A stretch of DNA of 42,730 nucleotides from Bin80 sp965207565 (GTDB taxonomy: Bacteria; Bacteroidota; Rhodothermia; Rhodothermales; Bin80), in assembly GCA_965207565.1 (NCBI GenBank), contig CBDBMQ010000013.1, positions 1-42,730 of the forward strand. Direction: 5' to 3'. The position numbers and the translations under genes were made by a program. The first letter of the stretch is position 1. Every line of letters starts with the position of its first letter. Positions 8,838 through 16,574 of the stretch are shown here, piece by piece. The notes beneath the pieces were generated by a model. That model did no database searches and had not been told where the DNA came from. It worked only from the letters and a program-made list of their open reading frames with translations.

Positions 8838-11800
8838 CTTCGTCCTGATTCTAGTCCTCTTTCTGGGCTGCAGGGGTGAACCGGAATCTGAGGACAGGTT
8901 GTTCACCCTGCTGAACAAGGTCCGAACCGGTGTGGACTTCGAGAATACACTGGTGCCGGAAGATGATTTCAATATCATTGATTACCTGTATTTCTACGAT
9001 GGGGGTGGAGTCGCCATCGGAGACATCAACAATGACCGTCTGCCCGACCTGTTTCTGACCGGTAATCAGGTCCCTGACCGTCTCTACCTGAATCAAGGAA
9101 ATTTCCGGTTTAACGATGTGACTGCCGCTGCGGGCATCCTTTCCGAAGAAAATACCTGGTCTACCGGTGTCAGTATGGCGGATGTCAACGGGGACGGCTG
9201 GCTTGATATTTATGTCTGCAGAGTCAACCATCTCATCAAGGGCGGACACAATCAACTCTATATCAATCAACAGGACGGGACCTTCAAGGAAGAGAGCCAG
9301 CGCTACGGGCTGGACTTTGAAGGCCTCTCCACGCACACAGCCTGGCTGGACTATGACCTGGATGGAGACTTGGATCTATATCTGCTCAATCACGCACTTC
9401 ACTCGCGGGAATCCTATGTCCCTTCCTGGGGGAGAATGGTTGATGCACCGAGGGTGGGGGATAAATTTTATCGCCAAGATGATGGATACTTTGTAAGCAT
9501 CGCAGCAGAAGCCGGTATTTACAGCAGTGCATTGGGATATGGTCTGGGGATCGCAGCCAGCGACCTGAATCAGGATGGTTGGCCGGATCTATATATCGGC
9601 AATGATTTCCATGAAGATGACTACTTATATCTGAATAGCGGGCTGGGGACATTCACGGAATCGCTCTGGAAAACAACCGGGCAGACCAGTCGCTCAACCA
9701 TGGGAGTTGATATCGCTGATCTGAACAATGATGGTCTACCGGACATTGTTGCACTGGATATGCTACCCCCAGATCTGGCAACTCAGCGGACAGCCGGTAA
9801 TTCAAATGCGGACACACGGATGCGGATTCTGGCAGATTTTGGCTATGGCCCGCAGGTTGCAAGGAACACGCTGCAACTGCATCGGGGAATCACTCCCGAA
9901 GGGGCGCCTTTCTTCAGCGAGATTGCATCCTTTGCCGGGATTACTGCAACCGACTGGTCATGGGCTCCCCTGGCAGGAGACTTTGATGGGGATGGCTGGA
10001 AAGACCTGTACATTACCAATGGAATCCCTGGCAGACCCAACGATATGGACTACATCGAGTATGTTGCTGCACCGGACATTCAACGTATCCTGCATGAAGG
10101 ATCTCCTGCCCAGGAAGCCGAGGTTGCTCTGAAAATGCCTGCGGCGATCACACCCAATTACGCTTTCAAGGGAGGGCGCAGTCTCCGGTTTGAGGATGTC
10201 GGTGCCACTTGGGGCATCGCGGATCCTGTCACTGGCAATGGTGCTGCATACGGTGACCTGGACCTGGATGGAGACCTGGACCTAGTTGTCAATGCATTGA
10301 ATCACCCCGCCCTGATTTACCGCAATGAATCCACGAATAATCACATCTCCGTCATTCTTCGCGGCAGCGGGAGCAACACATCCGCCATAGGTGCCAGAGT
10401 CAGCGTATGGGCATCTGGCATCCCAATGATGCAGGAGCAATTCCCTTCCCGCGGATTCCAGTCCTCCGTAGACCACGTACTGAGTTTTGGGATTGGTGAC
10501 GCATTGAGCGTAGACTCTGTTGTTGTGATCTGGCCCTCTGGCCTCCGCTCACACAGAAATCACATCCCTGCCGGAACCCGTCTGGTTCTGGATGAAACCG
10601 ACGGCCGAGTGCCTCCTCCAGAAAAGGCGGAGGACTCGATCCCCTTGGTAAAGCCGGTAACAAGCCATGGAATTGCCTTCACGCACACTGAAGATGAGGT
10701 ATGGGATTTTGAAATTCTTCCGCTACTACCCTACTGGCGCAGTACGCGAGGCGCTGCGCTGGCGGTCGCGGATGTCAACGGGGATCAGCTTGACGATATC
10801 TACCTAGGTGGTGCGCGCGGCCAGACAGGCGCTCTTTATCTACAGCTTCCAGATGGCAATTTCGAGAATGTACCGCTCTCGGATTCGGATCAATCTGGCG
10901 AAGCCACTGCTGCACTCTTCTTCGATGCGGATGGAGACAAAGATCTAGATTTGTATGTCGCAAACGGCGGATGGACGGGCCCCGCCGAACTGCATCAGGA
11001 TCAACTGTATATCAATTCGGGGAGCGGAGATTTTTATGCTGATTCCACCAGGCTACCGGTGCTGCATTCCAACGGGACCGCTGTGGCAGGAGCGGATATT
11101 GATCTTGATGGAGACCTGGATCTCTTTGTGGGGAGCGATACTCCCCATGAGAGTTACGCAGAAGCCGGAAAAAGCAGTTTACTCTTAAACGACGGGACCG
11201 GATATTTTCGTGATGTCACGGAAAGTTATTCCGCCGTCCTCCAACACATCGGACATGTAACTGGAGCATCTTGGGCTGACCTCGTGGGAGATTCACTGCC
11301 CGACCTTGCCCTTGTTGGAGAATGGATGCCTGTCACCATTTTTGAGAATCGTGGAACCGAGTTGATTAACCGAACCGACTCTCTGGGGCTCTCAAATTCC
11401 ACTGGCCTGTGGCAAAGCCTGGCTGTACTGGACTTGAATGGGGATGGGTTTGATGACCTGGTGGCAGGGAATCTTGGCCTGAATACAGTACTTGACGTGC
11501 CTGTTGCACTCTTTGCAGATGATTTTGACCAGAATGGGAGAATTGACCCGGTGATTGCTCAGTGGGAGCACGAAGAGTGGTATGCATGGGCATCCCGCGA
11601 CGCGTTACTGCAGCAGTTACCAACGCTCTCGGTGAAAATACCCACCTACAATGCCTACCGGGATCTATCGATTGCTGATTTATTTGGTGAGGATATTCAA
11701 CCAAGCCAGATCGTCCAAACCCTCCATTCTACCGTCTACTGGAATCATGCTGCAGAACGCTTCACTGCGGAAGCAATGCCCCATGAGGTCCAATGGGCTC

Positions 11801-12087
11801 CCGTAATGTCCCTGGAAGCTGTCAGGATGGAACTGGGTACGGAGTTGTTTTTGGCCGGGAATCTGTCTGCGACCTCAGATGCGTTTGGTGCCTTGAATGC
11901 GGGCTGGGGCCTGCTATTGCGTTTCACGGAAACGGGCAAGATGCACATCGTGCATGACAGTGGATTCCATGTTCCAGGAGAGGCTAGAAACATTCGCCTT
12001 GTCAAAGGCCACTCAAATCAGATCATGGTTGCCCGATCAAATGACACGCCGATCATCTTCAAGCTCAACGCCTCACCTACGCAATAA
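8827..12087 (+). CDS. long CRTAC1-like VCBS + ASPIC/UnbV lipoprotein, paralogue 3
   Basis: 1086 aa from the ATG at 8827, chosen because it yields a compact lipoprotein signal (MRISFVLILVLFLGC, Cys15); a longer frame from 8761 would bury that signal. Same architecture as paralogue 2: propeller loops (DINNDRLPD, DVNGDGWLD, DYDLDGDLD, DLNQDGWPD, DLNNDGLPD, DFDGDGWKD, DLDLDGDLD), ASPIC/UnbV at about 535-615 (IGARVSVWASGIPMM ... FQSSVDHVLSFGIG), then a second propeller half (DVNGDQLDD, DADGDKDLD, DIDLDGDLD, DLNGDGFDD). Its start lies 11 nt inside the preceding gene, so translation is probably coupled. It closes the operon. Function unknown; surface-exposed calcium-binding propeller is the supported description. 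Confidence 0.92.
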   Translation: MRISFVLILVLFLGCRGEPESEDRLFTLLNKVRTGVDFENTLVPEDDFNIIDYLYFYDGGGVAIGDINNDRLPDLFLTGNQVPDRLYLNQGNFRFNDVTAAAGILSEENTWSTGVSMADVNGDGWLDIYVCRVNHLIKGGHNQLYINQQDGTFKEESQRYGLDFEGLSTHTAWLDYDLDGDLDLYLLNHALHSRESYVPSWGRMVDAPRVGDKFYRQDDGYFVSIAAEAGIYSSALGYGLGIAASDLNQDGWPDLYIGNDFHEDDYLYLNSGLGTFTESLWKTTGQTSRSTMGVDIADLNNDGLPDIVALDMLPPDLATQRTAGNSNADTRMRILADFGYGPQVARNTLQLHRGITPEGAPFFSEIASFAGITATDWSWAPLAGDFDGDGWKDLYITNGIPGRPNDMDYIEYVAAPDIQRILHEGSPAQEAEVALKMPAAITPNYAFKGGRSLRFEDVGATWGIADPVTGNGAAYGDLDLDGDLDLVVNALNHPALIYRNESTNNHISVILRGSGSNTSAIGARVSVWASGIPMMQEQFPSRGFQSSVDHVLSFGIGDALSVDSVVVIWPSGLRSHRNHIPAGTRLVLDETDGRVPPPEKAEDSIPLVKPVTSHGIAFTHTEDEVWDFEILPLLPYWRSTRGAALAVADVNGDQLDDIYLGGARGQTGALYLQLPDGNFENVPLSDSDQSGEATAALFFDADGDKDLDLYVANGGWTGPAELHQDQLYINSGSGDFYADSTRLPVLHSNGTAVAGADIDLDGDLDLFVGSDTPHESYAEAGKSSLLLNDGTGYFRDVTESYSAVLQHIGHVTGASWADLVGDSLPDLALVGEWMPVTIFENRGTELINRTDSLGLSNSTGLWQSLAVLDLNGDGFDDLVAGNLGLNTVLDVPVALFADDFDQNGRIDPVIAQWEHEEWYAWASRDALLQQLPTLSVKIPTYNAYRDLSIADLFGEDIQPSQIVQTLHSTVYWNHAAERFTAEAMPHEVQWAPVMSLEAVRMELGTELFLAGNLSATSDAFGALNAGWGLLLRFTETGKMHIVHDSGFHVPGEARNIRLVKGHSNQIMVARSNDTPIIFKLNASPTQ

Positions 12088-12102
12088 CCTCCACATTCCA
12101 TC

Positions 12103-12147
12103 AAGCGGCAATTCAGAAAGGAGATACTCCTGAGGCATAATCCGCTT
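12103..12147 (+). terminator. two-tier inverted repeat after the VCBS operon
   Basis: AAGCGG (12103-12108) pairs with CCGCTT (12142-12147), enclosing a perfect small hairpin AGGAG-ATA-CTCCT (12119-12131). It starts 15 nt after the last stop of the operon. There is no T-tract, so an intrinsic terminator is not proven; it could be a processing or stability structure. Confidence 0.3.
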
Positions 12148-12175
12148 CGCCATGGAGATATGGGGATTTTAGTGC

Positions 12176-12183
12176 TTCAATTA
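12176..12183. repeat. left 8-bp direct repeat flanking the methyltransferase cassette
   Basis: TTCAATTA lies immediately outside the left inverted repeat; TTCAATCA lies immediately outside the right one (13276-13283). Seven of eight bases match, as expected for an ageing target-site duplication. Confidence 0.6.
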
Positions 12184-12208
12184 GGTAATTATGTACTTAA
12201 CTGCAACT
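12184..12208 (+). repeat. left terminal inverted repeat of the methyltransferase cassette
   Basis: 25 bp beginning GGTAATTATGTACTTAACTG. It matches the reverse complement of 13251-13275 at 24 of 25 positions (A versus G at position 12 of the repeat). Similarity stops abruptly on both sides. Confidence 0.85.
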
Positions 12209-12230
12209 CGTGTTCGTGGATTTCCATCGG

Positions 12231-13228
12231 TCAAATCTGTTTGTTTCGGATGATGATTCTGGCATATTTTCTTTTCCCGTTTATGTAACCTCTATCTATT
12301 TTCCCCTCCCATTCTGGTCTAATAATTTCTGGGAGTGATCCCATCTTTATGTCGTAGTCTGAGCCCAATATCTCAAACTGCTCAGGGTTATACTTGTCCA
12401 GGAATGTAATAGGAACACCCATCGCCCCCCCCCCCAATTTTCTGGAATTTCCTTCGTCTTGCTCACTTCAATCGCATCATAATTGTCATAGTGTGGGTAT
12501 TCCTCAGGCGAGTATTTCTTGTAAAGAATTAGCTCCTCGTGACGCTTCTTGTGGGGCAAGTTCGTGAACCAGTGAACACCTGATACCCTAATCATTCCCT
12601 CCTTTCTATCCGCTGCAGTTGCATGATCTTCATACCGGCTAATAAAGTGCCCTGCTCCCCCTTTGAAACCATAACCCAACCAGATTTTGTTTTCCTTGAT
12701 CAACGGAAAAATCTCTTTGTAGGTTATCACATTCTGGTGTCCAATAATCAAGAACTTTTTATCGTACTCCATCAGTTGGGCGACATACTCACGGAAGAGC
12801 GAGAACGGTGGATTGGTCACCACTATATCGGCTTCTTTCAGTAGCTCAATACACTCGGCACTACGGAAATCTCCATCCCCCTGCAGGGGCTTTACTGCGA
12901 TTTCATGGGGATCTGGACGACGGTTCCCGTCCTGATCCCCCTCGTACTCCAGGTAAACTGCCCGCTCCGAATCATGCTGCGAAAACAAATCTGGTTGCTG
13001 ATTCTTGTAGCAGGTGGTGATCAGTTTCTTGAGACCATAAAACTCGAATTGCTTGGAAAAGAAAGTGAAGAAATTACTCACACGCGGATCATCACAGTTA
13101 CAGTAGACCACCTTGTCTTTGAAGTGCGCTCTGTAGTGGGCGAGTTCATTCTCTATATCACTCAACTGCGTATAGAAATCATCCTTTTTCGCGCGTTTTG
13201 CACCGTGCAGGTTTCGGTTTTGTGCCAT
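12231..13228 (-). CDS. EcoRI-type adenine-specific DNA methyltransferase, out of frame at a poly-G tract
   Basis: N6-adenine methyltransferase of the M.EcoRI family. ATG at 13228, with a GAGGA ribosome site (rc of 13239-13243) 10 nt upstream. The catalytic motif is NPPF in DIVVTNPPFSLFREYVAQ; CNCDDPRVSNFFTFF and GVHWFTNLPHKKR are further family blocks. The frame runs through ENWGGG at an 11-G tract (12425-12435 on the plus strand as C) and then goes wrong, ending at 12347 as a 293-aa protein with a 26-residue nonsense tail. Shifting frame at the tract gives the true C-terminus (AMGVPITFLDKYNPEQFEIL ... ending at 12231), about 330 aa in all, close to the usual family length. Tracts of 9 or 12 G would be in frame. 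No restriction gene is adjacent, so it is an orphan methyltransferase. Whether the product ends at 12347 or 12231 depends on tract length. Confidence 0.85.
12425..12435 (-). repeat. poly-G(11) tract inside the methyltransferase gene, candidate phase-variation switch
   Basis: Eleven consecutive C on the plus strand (G on the coding strand) inside the codons for W-G-G-G at about residue 265. Length 11 is frame-breaking; 9 or 12 restores the conserved C-terminus. Slipped-strand changes at such G tracts are the classical ON/OFF switch of phase-variable methyltransferases in other genera. Assembly error at the homopolymer is the main alternative. Confidence 0.7.
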
Positions 13229-13250
13229 GGTGATTAATTCCTCAGAATAA

Positions 13251-13275
13251 AGTTGCAGTTAAGCACATAATTACC
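13251..13275 (-). repeat. right terminal inverted repeat of the methyltransferase cassette
   Basis: 25-bp inverted partner of 12184-12208. It lies 22 nt upstream of the methyltransferase start, so it may also carry promoter elements for that gene. Confidence 0.85.
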
Positions 13276-13283
13276 TTCAATCA
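13276..13283. repeat. right 8-bp direct repeat flanking the methyltransferase cassette
   Basis: TTCAATCA, one base different from TTCAATTA at 12176-12183; interpreted as the second copy of the target duplication. Confidence 0.6.
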
Positions 13284-13298
13284 CCAAACTATTTGAGC

Positions 13299-15746
13299 CT
13301 ACAGATTCGGTGTTGGAGGCGCAGTCACGTTCTCCGAATCCCCTGCATTCTTCACATAAGTATCCAACCAGCGCGTCGTTTCCCAAAGGACATGCCCAAC
13401 AGATTCTCGCGCACGATATCCGTGGCTTTCATGAGGAAGCATGACCAGGCGTGCGGTCTTGCCAAGCCCCTTTAATGCTCCATAAAAGCGGCGGCTCTGA
13501 AGTGGAAACGTTCCTGAGTTATTATCTGCTTCACCATGAATAAGCAAGATTGGCTCGTTCACCTTATTTGCATGCATAAATGGTGACATCGTATAGTACG
13601 TCTCTGGTGACTCCCAGAACAAACGCTCCTCCCGCTGAAACCCAAAGGGGGTCAGCGTACGATTATAAGCACCGCTTCTCGCAATTCCGGCCCGAAAAAG
13701 ATCGGAATGGGCTAGGAGGTTTGCGGTCATAAATGCACCGTAGGAATGTCCCGCGATTGCCACACGATTGGGATCTACAACTCCCCGTGCTGCGCCAGCA
13801 TCAATCGCCGCCTGCGCATTGGCTACCAACTGTTCCCTAAATGTATCGTTAGGCTCCTCTTCCCCTTCCCCAATCACGGGCATGGAGGTGCCATCAAGTA
13901 CGGCATATCCCTGGGTTACATAGGGGATCGCCCCTGAATAACTCATGTATTTGAATCGAAAGGGGCTGCCGCTTCGCTGACCGGCAAAAGCAGCATTTTT
14001 GAATTCACGTGGATAGGCCCAGATAAGTGTTGGAAGCGGCCCGTCCTGCTCGCTACTATAGTTCGGTGGAAGATAGAGCGTCGCCTTCAAGGGGACCCCA
14101 TCTGCACGCGTATAATTGAGCTCTTCCTTTGTCATGGCAGCCAGCTCTGGATAAGGATGTTCAAAGTTTGTTGCGGCCGCCAGAGAACCCTCTTCCAGAT
14201 CGCGTACAAAGTAATTTGGTGGCTCATCAACCGACTCCCGAACGGTCAGAATGTGGGAGTCATCCATGACTGAAACAGGGCGCTCATAGTATGGTGCCTC
14301 GCTTTGGAAGAGCGTGATGGTTTCGCCCGTGTCCAAATCCAGTTTCCGCAAAAACGGGCGGTCCCCGTCCTCCGATGCTCCAGTGCCAATAAGCAGGAGT
14401 CGATTCCCATTCATCTGAAGCACGGACGTTCCCTGTGCTGTGCGTATCCTCTGAAAGGCCCCTGGGTTACTGTAACGATCTTCCATGGAGCGATCAAATA
14501 CCACCTTGGTGATCTCTCCAGGATTTGAAGGATTCAACAGAGATGTCTTTTGTTGCCGAGTAGACCACCACGTTTCCATAACCAGAGCCAGTGATTCGTT
14601 GCCCCACAAGATTCCACTGTATCGGAGTTGCAACTTTACCAGAGACACGGGATCGGATTCAAAAGGCGCATCCAATAAAAAGACTTCGTCTCTCAACATT
14701 GCCTCAACTCCTGCATCGCCCCCATCCAGTGCTTCAACCCAAACAAGCGTAGCAGGCGCATCTGCTCTCCAGGCCATACTGCGAGGCCCTTTGGTAGTGG
14801 ACCCGAATGCAACCGGTACATTCTCTGCCAGAGGCAGCCGTGCTACTTCTTTAACCAACTGTCCCTGTGCGTCATAGATCGTATAACTGTGCGGGAAACG
14901 ACTTGCCGGAACCAGATAGGAAAATGGGCGATGTATTGCACGAATCAGAATATATTGCCCATCCGGGGATGGTTCCGGGGTCAGGGCTAATCCCCCTGGC
15001 CCCAGCGGAGTAATCGTGCCCTCAAGTGTGATATGTAGGATCTGAGACGTCATGAACCATGCAAACAGGTCTTCGTCGTGCGGATTCGAGAGCAAATCCT
15101 GGTACGTCCGTGCTGGTGCCTCCTCTCCCAGGTTCTCCTGAATTACCGGTCCTTCTGGAGCGAGTGGCTGGGCCGGCATGTCTGCCTGATCCTCTGGAAC
15201 CGCACGGACGAGCAAGGACTGTGAGTCTGGATGCCAATGCAAGCTGCCATAGGTTACATCGTTGACCGCAATATCTGCCAGTTTATGAGCGATTCCGGTG
15301 GATACTTCGGCAACATACAAATCTATCCGATCAACCATGTCCACGGTAAACGCTATATGCGCCCCATCCGGTGCCCAGGATACATTTCGAACTCCACCAG
15401 ATTCCGGAATCCCCGTCACGGGACGTGCCGGACTTTCGTCCAACGACTTGAAGCTGATTCCTGAATAAGCGGTGCTCCGACTTGGACCATGAATCCTTGG
15501 ATTGATCCGCATCCCGGCAAGGCGCATTTCTGGCGCAGCAACGTCTGTAATTGAGGGTAGCCCCGGCCTGTGCAGTAAGGCCATGAGCGCACCATCGGGA
15601 CTCAGCCGAACCGATGGGGTGACGGGGGCATCAAGCAACCGATCCAGCGGTGCAGGTGGGGCTTGATAGTCCAGTTGTGCCTCCACGGAGCGCACACTAA
15701 GAGTAACCATAAACAGTATACATAGGAGGATAGGAGAATATTTCAT
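13299..15746 (-). CDS. secreted S9 family (prolyl-oligopeptidase-like) serine peptidase
   Basis: 815 aa with an SPI signal (MKYSPILLCILFMVTLSVRSVEAQ). Residues about 35-560 form a WD/beta-propeller region (RLSPDGALMALLHR, NVSWAPDGAHIAFTVD, LHWHPDSQSLLVRA), followed by an alpha/beta-hydrolase peptidase domain. The triad can be read: Ser668 in AGHSYGAFM, Asp741 in LIHGEADNN, His775 in PHESHGY. Layout and length resemble the glutamyl-peptidase/acylaminoacyl-peptidase branch of S9. It probably cleaves short peptides in the periplasm or outside the cell. Its start faces the SusCD locus across a long intergenic region; its end lies 16 bp from the methyltransferase cassette's flanking repeat, so the cassette sits just downstream of it without disrupting it. 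No operon partner is apparent. Confidence 0.9.
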   Translation of the reverse strand: MKYSPILLCILFMVTLSVRSVEAQLDYQAPPAPLDRLLDAPVTPSVRLSPDGALMALLHRPGLPSITDVAAPEMRLAGMRINPRIHGPSRSTAYSGISFKSLDESPARPVTGIPESGGVRNVSWAPDGAHIAFTVDMVDRIDLYVAEVSTGIAHKLADIAVNDVTYGSLHWHPDSQSLLVRAVPEDQADMPAQPLAPEGPVIQENLGEEAPARTYQDLLSNPHDEDLFAWFMTSQILHITLEGTITPLGPGGLALTPEPSPDGQYILIRAIHRPFSYLVPASRFPHSYTIYDAQGQLVKEVARLPLAENVPVAFGSTTKGPRSMAWRADAPATLVWVEALDGGDAGVEAMLRDEVFLLDAPFESDPVSLVKLQLRYSGILWGNESLALVMETWWSTRQQKTSLLNPSNPGEITKVVFDRSMEDRYSNPGAFQRIRTAQGTSVLQMNGNRLLLIGTGASEDGDRPFLRKLDLDTGETITLFQSEAPYYERPVSVMDDSHILTVRESVDEPPNYFVRDLEEGSLAAATNFEHPYPELAAMTKEELNYTRADGVPLKATLYLPPNYSSEQDGPLPTLIWAYPREFKNAAFAGQRSGSPFRFKYMSYSGAIPYVTQGYAVLDGTSMPVIGEGEEEPNDTFREQLVANAQAAIDAGAARGVVDPNRVAIAGHSYGAFMTANLLAHSDLFRAGIARSGAYNRTLTPFGFQREERLFWESPETYYTMSPFMHANKVNEPILLIHGEADNNSGTFPLQSRRFYGALKGLGKTARLVMLPHESHGYRARESVGHVLWETTRWLDTYVKNAGDSENVTAPPTPNL

Positions 15747-15845
15747 GATCCGAATTGAACTTGAATTTTACCAAAATACGACCGAGGCAACAACCTATCC
15801 GAATCCTTTACTGTTCCGAAACCTGGAAGAATATCCTCCTCAACC

Positions 15846-16034
15846 TTCGACGGCGCAGATTTCAACGGAGATCTTGAACTCGTCGTAGATCCTGCCGACC
15901 TCTCAATATGGCTCTTTCGACCCCGAAAAATCTCCTGTCTGTCTCACCATCATGGGCTCAGGATTGCGGCATCCGGATCGTTTCCAAACCGGGGCGAACA
16001 ACATACACCCCTGTATCTTATAGGTGATGTTTAA
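15846..16034 (+). pseudogene. possible relic of an FG-GAP/VCBS-type gene
   Basis: A 62-codon open stretch without a start begins FDGADFNGDLELVVDPADLS, which resembles the calcium-loop segment of a VCBS repeat (compare DLDLDGDLDLVV in the operon at 3-12 kb), and ends at a TAA at 16032-16034. The frame just upstream, displaced by one base, reads YPNPLLFRNLEE, also propeller-like. Both are short, so this may be chance. Confidence 0.2.
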
Positions 16035-16161
16035 CTGAGTTCAATTTTGTAAAATCATAAAATAAAAAATCGGCAGTATAGCTGGATGTTTTGAGTTGCT
16101 ATACGGCCGGGTTTTTCAGATTTACAAAACAACAGCTTTTGTTTTGCATCATGTAAATGCG

Positions 16162-16237
16162 GGTAACTCCCTGGGAGCAACCAAATTGCCCCCGCGTCTC
16201 GAACGCCTGGGGGGGGATCTGTGCCCCAGGGAGTACC
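16162..16237. other. 13-bp inverted repeat with 49-nt loop upstream of SusC
   Basis: GGTAACTCCCTGGG (16162-16175) pairs with CCCAGGGAGTACC (16225-16237), a 13-bp stem with one bulged A. The loop carries a G8 run (16209-16216). It lies about 340-410 nt upstream of the SusC start. It matches no riboswitch consensus I know (cobalamin and TPP boxes not seen). It could be a leader RNA structure, a protein-binding site or a remnant repeat. Confidence 0.4.
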
Positions 16238-16574
16238 GTGATCCATGTCCAGTAGGGAGTTAGTGCCATTGAGCACCGATACAGGGACAGACGGAACGTC
16301 ACGGCGACCCGCAATCTTCTAACCTTAAATATACTCAAATCATGTATATAATTCCCTATATAAAATCTAGACTCACCCTCCGTACATTGAGTGGCACACC
16401 CAATTATGCTGTCTTTTCTCAACGAATCATTTGCAATTTATATCCATAAACAACCCAATCGGAACAAATTGGTCGAACCATAGAAAACATACGTAGTATA
16501 ATGTGCGTTATTTGCGCGCGTGGGGCCACGCCTTTGGCCTCTCTCTTTTTGTCAACCATATCTCATTTCACAAC

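Larger units (their letters stand above)
12184..13275. mobile_element. transposon-like cassette carrying an orphan DNA methyltransferase
   Basis: A 1,092-bp unit bounded by 25-bp terminal inverted repeats differing at one base (12184-12208 and 13251-13275; outer ends GGTAATTATGT, inner ends TTAACTGCAACT). Directly outside them are 8-bp near-identical direct repeats (TTCAATTA at 12176-12183, TTCAATCA at 13276-13283). The interior is packed: 22 nt from the left repeat to the methyltransferase stop and 22 nt from its start to the right repeat. No transposase is encoded, so it would be non-autonomous and need a transposase in trans. The repeats plus duplication are seen directly; mobility is inferred. 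The ISL3 element in this window also makes an 8-bp duplication and has ends starting GG, but its inverted repeat differs in sequence, so it is not obviously the mobiliser. Confidence 0.7.
15747..16574. other. 828-bp intergenic region between the S9 peptidase and SusC
   Basis: No full gene is seen. It contains the presumed divergent promoters, a short open stretch that reads like part of an FG-GAP repeat (15846-16034), an AT-rich section (about 16040-16150), a strong inverted repeat (16162-16237) with a G8 run in its loop, and an AT-rich leader before the SusC start. Short frames on the minus strand at 16055-16422 give no recognisable protein. Confidence 0.5.

Noticed and set aside
12184..13275. 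The inverted repeats as an invertible-promoter or integron-type switch
   Set aside because: No site-specific recombinase is nearby and the flanking 8-bp direct repeats fit transposition better than inversion.
16055..16422. Minus-strand frames in the SusC leader region
   Set aside because: They run through an inverted repeat and a G8 tract and give low-complexity, unrecognisable products.
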